Below, piece after piece: positions 60,701 to 64,000 of a DNA stretch of 64,000 nt (position 1 is its first letter; each line of letters opens with the position of its first letter). A program made the translations under genes and the position numbers. Below the pieces are notes generated by a model. It made no database searches. It saw only the letters and a program-made list of their open reading frames with translations, and was not told where the DNA came from. This DNA comes from Burkholderia sp. Bp8992 (lineage in GTDB: Bacteria; Pseudomonadota; Gammaproteobacteria; Burkholderiales; Burkholderiaceae), in contig NZ_QTQI01000002.1 of NCBI RefSeq assembly GCF_003853705.1, positions 1 to 64,000 on the forward strand. Direction: 5' to 3'.

Positions 60701-62248
60701 TCAGCTCGCGGCGACCGGCGCCACGCGGCGGCTGCCGCTCGAGTAGAAGCAGTAGATGCCCTTGCCGGCGGACTTCGCGTCGTACAGCGCGCTGTCGGCC
60801 TGGCGGATCAGGTCGTCGGGCGAGCCGTGCCCGTCGTCGAGCGCGATGCCGATGCTGATGCCAATGGAGACGGTCTCGCCGATCGACAGCGCGTACGGCG
60901 CCGAGATCTGCCGGATGATCCGCGCGGCGAGGATCGAGCATGCCTGCATCGTCGTGTCGTCGATCGCGACGACGAACTCGTCGCCGCCGATGCGCGCCGC
61001 GAGCTCGCCGGGCGGCAGCGTCTTGCCGAGCCGCTCGGCGACCTGCGTGAGCACCTCGTCGCCGGCCTGGTGACCGAAGCGGTCGTTGATCGCCTTGAAG
61101 CCGTCGAGGTCGAGATACATGACGGCGAACGCGGGGCTCGGCAGGCGCGGCCGGCGCGCGAGCCTCCGCTTGAGCTCCGCATGCAGTTCGTGGCGGTTCG
61201 GCAAACCCGTCAGCGCGTCGTGCCGCGCGAGGTGCCGGATGTGCTGTTCGGTCCGGCGGCGCGTCGTGACATCCTCGACGATGATCACCGCATTGCCGTC
61301 CGGCACGCGATGGCGCGTCAGTTCGAGCTGGCGGCCGTCGTCGAGCACGATGTCGAACGGCACCGGTTCGACGCGGCGCAGCCACGCGTCGCATTGGGCG
61401 GCGAGCCCGTCGCCGGGACCGGTCACGGCGCTCGCGCCGAGCGCGGCAACGACGTCGGGCAGCGGCGTATCGAGCATGATTTCGCGCGGCGAGCCGAACA
61501 GCTGCGCGGTGCGCCGGTTCGCGACGATCACGCGGCTGTCGCCGTCGATCATGCACAGGCCATGCGGCATGTAAGTGAGCGCGGCGTCGAAGTGCGCGAC
61601 GAGCTCGGCGTTGCGCTGGCGTGCGGCGAGCAGCGCGACGAGCACGCGATAGTGGCGCTGGACGACCGTGCGCATCGCGGCGAGATAGATCGCGAGCGGC
61701 GGCAGCAGCAGCCACGCGCCCGAGCGGTGGGCGAGCAGCGCGCCGACACCGATCGGCAGCACGCCGAGCGTGACCTGCGTCATCGCGAGCCGCGGCAGCG
61801 CCGAATTGCGTGACGCGATCCCGCCGAACACGCCGCCGGCGACCATCACCGACAGCGTGCCGAGCTCGACGTCGACGGCCTGCACGCAGCCCATCACGCC
61901 GAGCCCGAGCACGAAGCACGCGACGAGCGAGACAGGCGCATAGCGCAACGCCCAGTATTCGGCGCGGTCGTCGCCGGCGTTGCGCTGCACGGTGTACGCG
62001 CGCGCGATCGCGAGCCTCGCGATGAGCAGGCCGAAGTCGGCGATGAGCCAGGCGAGGCACCAGAGCTGTTGCAGCCGCATCAGGGCAACGGCCGCAACGA
62101 AGCTGCTCGCGAGCCCGGACAGCGCCATCGGGCGCACGTCCTCGAACAGCGTCACGAGCATCGACGGGCGCAGCGCGGCCGTCACGCGGTGGTTGCCGGA
62201 GGCGGGAGTGGCGAGAACGGAGTTCAGGAGAAAGGTCCTGACTGCCAT
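60701..62248 (-). CDS. Diguanylate cyclase with MASE-like membrane domain and PAS
   Basis: This 515-residue protein has about five or six hydrophobic helices (about residues 32-190), a PAS-like domain (about 213-325; FDAALTYMPHGLCMIDGDSRVIVANRRTAQLFG) and a GGDEF domain (about 345-505) with DALTGLPNRHEL, the active-site RIGGDEFVVAI near residue 421 and ADSALYDAKSAGKG. The residues upstream of GGDEF (LPPGEL) lack the RxxD inhibitory site, so product inhibition through the I-site is unlikely. It would make cyclic di-GMP at the inner membrane. ATG 62248 is preferred over an upstream extension without family features. Confidence 0.92.
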   Translation of the reverse strand: MAVRTFLLNSVLATPASGNHRVTAALRPSMLVTLFEDVRPMALSGLASSFVAAVALMRLQQLWCLAWLIADFGLLIARLAIARAYTVQRNAGDDRAEYWALRYAPVSLVACFVLGLGVMGCVQAVDVELGTLSVMVAGGVFGGIASRNSALPRLAMTQVTLGVLPIGVGALLAHRSGAWLLLPPLAIYLAAMRTVVQRHYRVLVALLAARQRNAELVAHFDAALTYMPHGLCMIDGDSRVIVANRRTAQLFGSPREIMLDTPLPDVVAALGASAVTGPGDGLAAQCDAWLRRVEPVPFDIVLDDGRQLELTRHRVPDGNAVIIVEDVTTRRRTEQHIRHLARHDALTGLPNRHELHAELKRRLARRPRLPSPAFAVMYLDLDGFKAINDRFGHQAGDEVLTQVAERLGKTLPPGELAARIGGDEFVVAIDDTTMQACSILAARIIRQISAPYALSIGETVSIGISIGIALDDGHGSPDDLIRQADSALYDAKSAGKGIYCFYSSGSRRVAPVAAS

Positions 62249-62747
62249 GGTTTTTGACCTCGACACGATGTCGCGATGGCCGGCGGCGCCCGCACGGCAC
62301 GTGGCGGAAGCGCCGGCCCGGCCGGATGCGCACGACATTACCATGAAAGATGGACGGCGCGGCAGGGCGGGAGGACCCGATGCCGAGCCGGCTGCTGGTC
62401 GTCAACCACGCCGGCGAAAGGCTTGCGCATCCGTCGGCGCGGGGGCAGCATCGTTGCGAACGGGACGATGCGCGGCGGCCGACCGGAGACCGGCCGCGAT
62501 GCATGGCGCGCATGCCTGCCGCATGCCGTCGATACGTCCCGGGCCGGAGCGAACCGGGGTAAACCAGGCGATGTACGCCCCGCGACCGCCCGCCGCAGGC
62601 CGGCTGAATCCCGTTATAAGGAATTCAATAAGTATTTCATGCGGGAAATACTATAGGCGATATATCTAAAACAATGCCAGAATGCGCGCCGCTCCGAACG
62701 TCGCGACACCCGATCGCCGTCCGAGCCGCATCAGGAGGTTCCCCCCA
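62249..62747. promoter_or_regulatory. Divergent intergenic region with inverted repeat
   Basis: This 499-base gap lies between the diguanylate cyclase (minus) and the molybdenum enzyme gene (plus). It holds no convincing gene. AGTATTTC (62631-62638) and GAAATACT (62645-62652) are perfect inverted copies six bases apart in an AT-rich patch about 100 bases before the molybdenum enzyme start, suitable for a MarR/TetR-type operator. The ribosome site aggagg is at 62733-62738. Confidence 0.5.
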
Positions 62748-64000
62748 ATGAAAAACCACGGCCTGTCACGGCGGGGTTTTCTGAAAGCCAGCGTGCTGGC
62801 GGGCGTCGCGGTGTATGTCGCGCCCCTGGGCAGCCGCGCATTCGCGGCGCTCTTCGAAGAAAAACTCCTCACCCCTGTCAAATGGGATAGCGTCACCGGC
62901 ATCCCCCAATCCCGCATCGACGGCATCGCGAAGGTCACGGGCTCGAAAGTGTTCGCCCGCGACGTGCGTGCCGCCGACATGCCGCACTGGCCGCAGCAGC
63001 AGTCGCATGCGCTGATCCTGCGCGTCACGCAGGCCGATCGCACGTACGAAGGCTTCGACCTGTCGCTGCTCGGCGACGACCTGAAGCCGGACCGCGTGGT
63101 CACGGCCGACGATCTCGCGCGCGACGGCGTCGCGTTCCCGACGTTCTACGGCGACGACATGCTGTTGCCGGCCGGCAAGACGCCCGCGTATCTCGGCCAT
63201 GCGGTCGCGATCCTGATCTATCACGACTTCGCGCGCTTCCGCTTCGCGAAGAACGCGCTCAAGTTCCGCGACGACGTGATCCGCTACGGCGCGGTCACGG
63301 GCCCGCTCGAGCGCGACCCGTGGGGCACCTTCCGTTACGTGCGCGTGGGCGGCAAGACGGCCTACGACGACGACGTCTATTCGAGCCTGAAGGACGCGCC
63401 GATCTTCCCGAGCATGATGCGTAAGCACCTGCCGGTTTGGCCGGACGGCAAGGAGCACGGCAAGCTCGACGAGCAGGGCATGTTCCTGGCCGGGCAGATC
63501 GCCAGCGAGCTCGACCATCCGTCGGCCGACTGGCTCGTGTTCGATCGCGAATACAACACGCAGTCGGTCGATACGGCCGCGCTCGAACCCGACAACGCGA
63601 ACTGCTGGTACGACGCCGCGACGCAGTCGCTGCACCTCGTGGTGCCGACGCAGTCGCCGCTCGAAGTGTCGGAGAACGCGGCCGCGATGGTCGCGAAATG
63701 CCGCTTCCCGGTGAAGAAGCTGTTTGTGCATCCGTGCTACACGGTCGGCTACGGCTCGAAGGATCACTTCAACGTGCCGTTCTACGGCCTCGTCTGCGCG
63801 CTGTATGCGGACGGCCGTCCGGTGCGTTTCGCGAACGACCGCTACGAGCAGTTCCAGACGTCGCTGAAGCGCCACGCGTTCAAGATGCACTACCGGATCG
63901 CGGTCGACCGCAACACGGGCCTGCTGCAGTCGTTCAAGGGCGACTTCGAGGCGAACGGCGGCGGCCGCTCGAACTTCTCGCCGTCGGTCGCGATGGTCGG
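62748..64000 (+). CDS. Xanthine dehydrogenase-family molybdopterin-binding subunit (partial, exported)
   Basis: The first 417 codons of a large gene are visible; it runs past the window end. It starts with a Tat signal (SRRGFLKASVLAGVAVYVA, residues 7-25), then the first domain of the aldehyde oxidase/xanthine dehydrogenase large subunit (GIPQSRIDGIAKVTGSKVFARDVR, LGHAVAILIYHDFARFRFAKNALK) and the beginning of the molybdopterin-binding domain (LHLVVPTQSPLEVSENAAAMV...). A Tat-exported large subunit is typical of periplasmic aldehyde or isoquinoline-type oxidoreductases with partner 2Fe-2S and cytochrome subunits. A strong aggagg site is 9 bases before ATG 62748. Confidence 0.85.
   Translation, partial: MKNHGLSRRGFLKASVLAGVAVYVAPLGSRAFAALFEEKLLTPVKWDSVTGIPQSRIDGIAKVTGSKVFARDVRAADMPHWPQQQSHALILRVTQADRTYEGFDLSLLGDDLKPDRVVTADDLARDGVAFPTFYGDDMLLPAGKTPAYLGHAVAILIYHDFARFRFAKNALKFRDDVIRYGAVTGPLERDPWGTFRYVRVGGKTAYDDDVYSSLKDAPIFPSMMRKHLPVWPDGKEHGKLDEQGMFLAGQIASELDHPSADWLVFDREYNTQSVDTAALEPDNANCWYDAATQSLHLVVPTQSPLEVSENAAAMVAKCRFPVKKLFVHPCYTVGYGSKDHFNVPFYGLVCALYADGRPVRFANDRYEQFQTSLKRHAFKMHYRIAVDRNTGLLQSFKGDFEANGGGRSNFSPSVAMV

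Noticed and set aside
62249-62344. Extended N-terminus of the diguanylate cyclase
   Set aside because: The extra 32 residues are Arg/Ala/Ser-rich without a membrane segment, whereas ATG 62248 leads directly into the membrane domain.

Overview
The window is high-GC, densely coded DNA with the codon use and gene families of a Burkholderia, most likely a Burkholderia cepacia complex species. The mix of metabolic, transport and regulatory genes, with few core housekeeping genes, resembles a secondary chromosome of that group. That placement is an inference from gene content, not a database match. I see no insertion sequences, prophage, tRNA or rRNA genes, or CRISPR arrays.

Layout. 1-3.7 kb: the end of etfA, a PaaY/CaiE-type hexapeptide protein, two small membrane proteins, then a tight DUF1326-DUF2182-CusF-like set rich in Cys/Met motifs (probable copper or other metal handling). 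3.7-7 kb: a cupin, a Ser/Gly/Thr-rich lipoprotein, and an Lrp/AsnC regulator divergent from a LysE exporter across a palindromic operator. 7-9.3 kb: a BtuB-like receptor behind a cobalamin riboswitch. 9.6-13.2 kb: an SDR, a small exported protein, and an operon of a YbaK-like deacylase, a YheO/DauR-type regulator and a hydroxyaspartate/threonine ammonia-lyase. 13.6-15.2 kb: isocitrate lyase. 15.3-19.8 kb: an EthD protein, two SnoaL/NTF2-like proteins and three SDRs, a probable small-molecule catabolic cluster. 20.3-22.2 kb: GTP-dependent PEP carboxykinase. With isocitrate lyase it serves growth on acetate, fatty acids and other gluconeogenic substrates.

22.3-36.2 kb: a small gene broken by an in-frame TAG, a KstD/fumarate-reductase-like flavoprotein, an AcpA-type acid phosphatase near a Pho-box-like site, an accessory FtsH, trehalose-phosphate synthase, a chemoreceptor with an exact Anr/FNR-type site upstream, a ZnuD-like TonB receptor with a Zur-type palindrome, and ribH2 behind an FMN riboswitch. 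36.2-39.5 kb: an Asp-box (BNR) exported protein, and a hydrolase-MarR operon with two evenly spaced palindromic operators.

39.7-48.8 kb is a sulfur-scavenging region. An SsuA-like binding protein and an SsuD-like monooxygenase face a reverse-strand set: two cystine-type binding proteins, a fused permease-ATPase, two luciferase-like monooxygenases and a GNAT acetyltransferase. The set matches, component by component, the Bacillus tcy/cmo/sna operon for S-modified cysteine salvage. 49.2-64 kb: rdgC; a GlxA-type regulator divergent from a tautomerase/SnoaL/hydrolase operon; a coiled-coil zinc-ribbon membrane protein; a DoeB/AstE-like deacylase; a LysR regulator divergent from a flavodoxin-aldo/keto reductase pair; a TPR/Sel1 gene broken by an in-frame TAG; an Rmf/CrpP-like small protein; a diguanylate cyclase; and the start of a Tat-exported molybdopterin dehydrogenase large subunit cut by the window end.

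All calls were made by eye from translations and motifs. No homology search was run.
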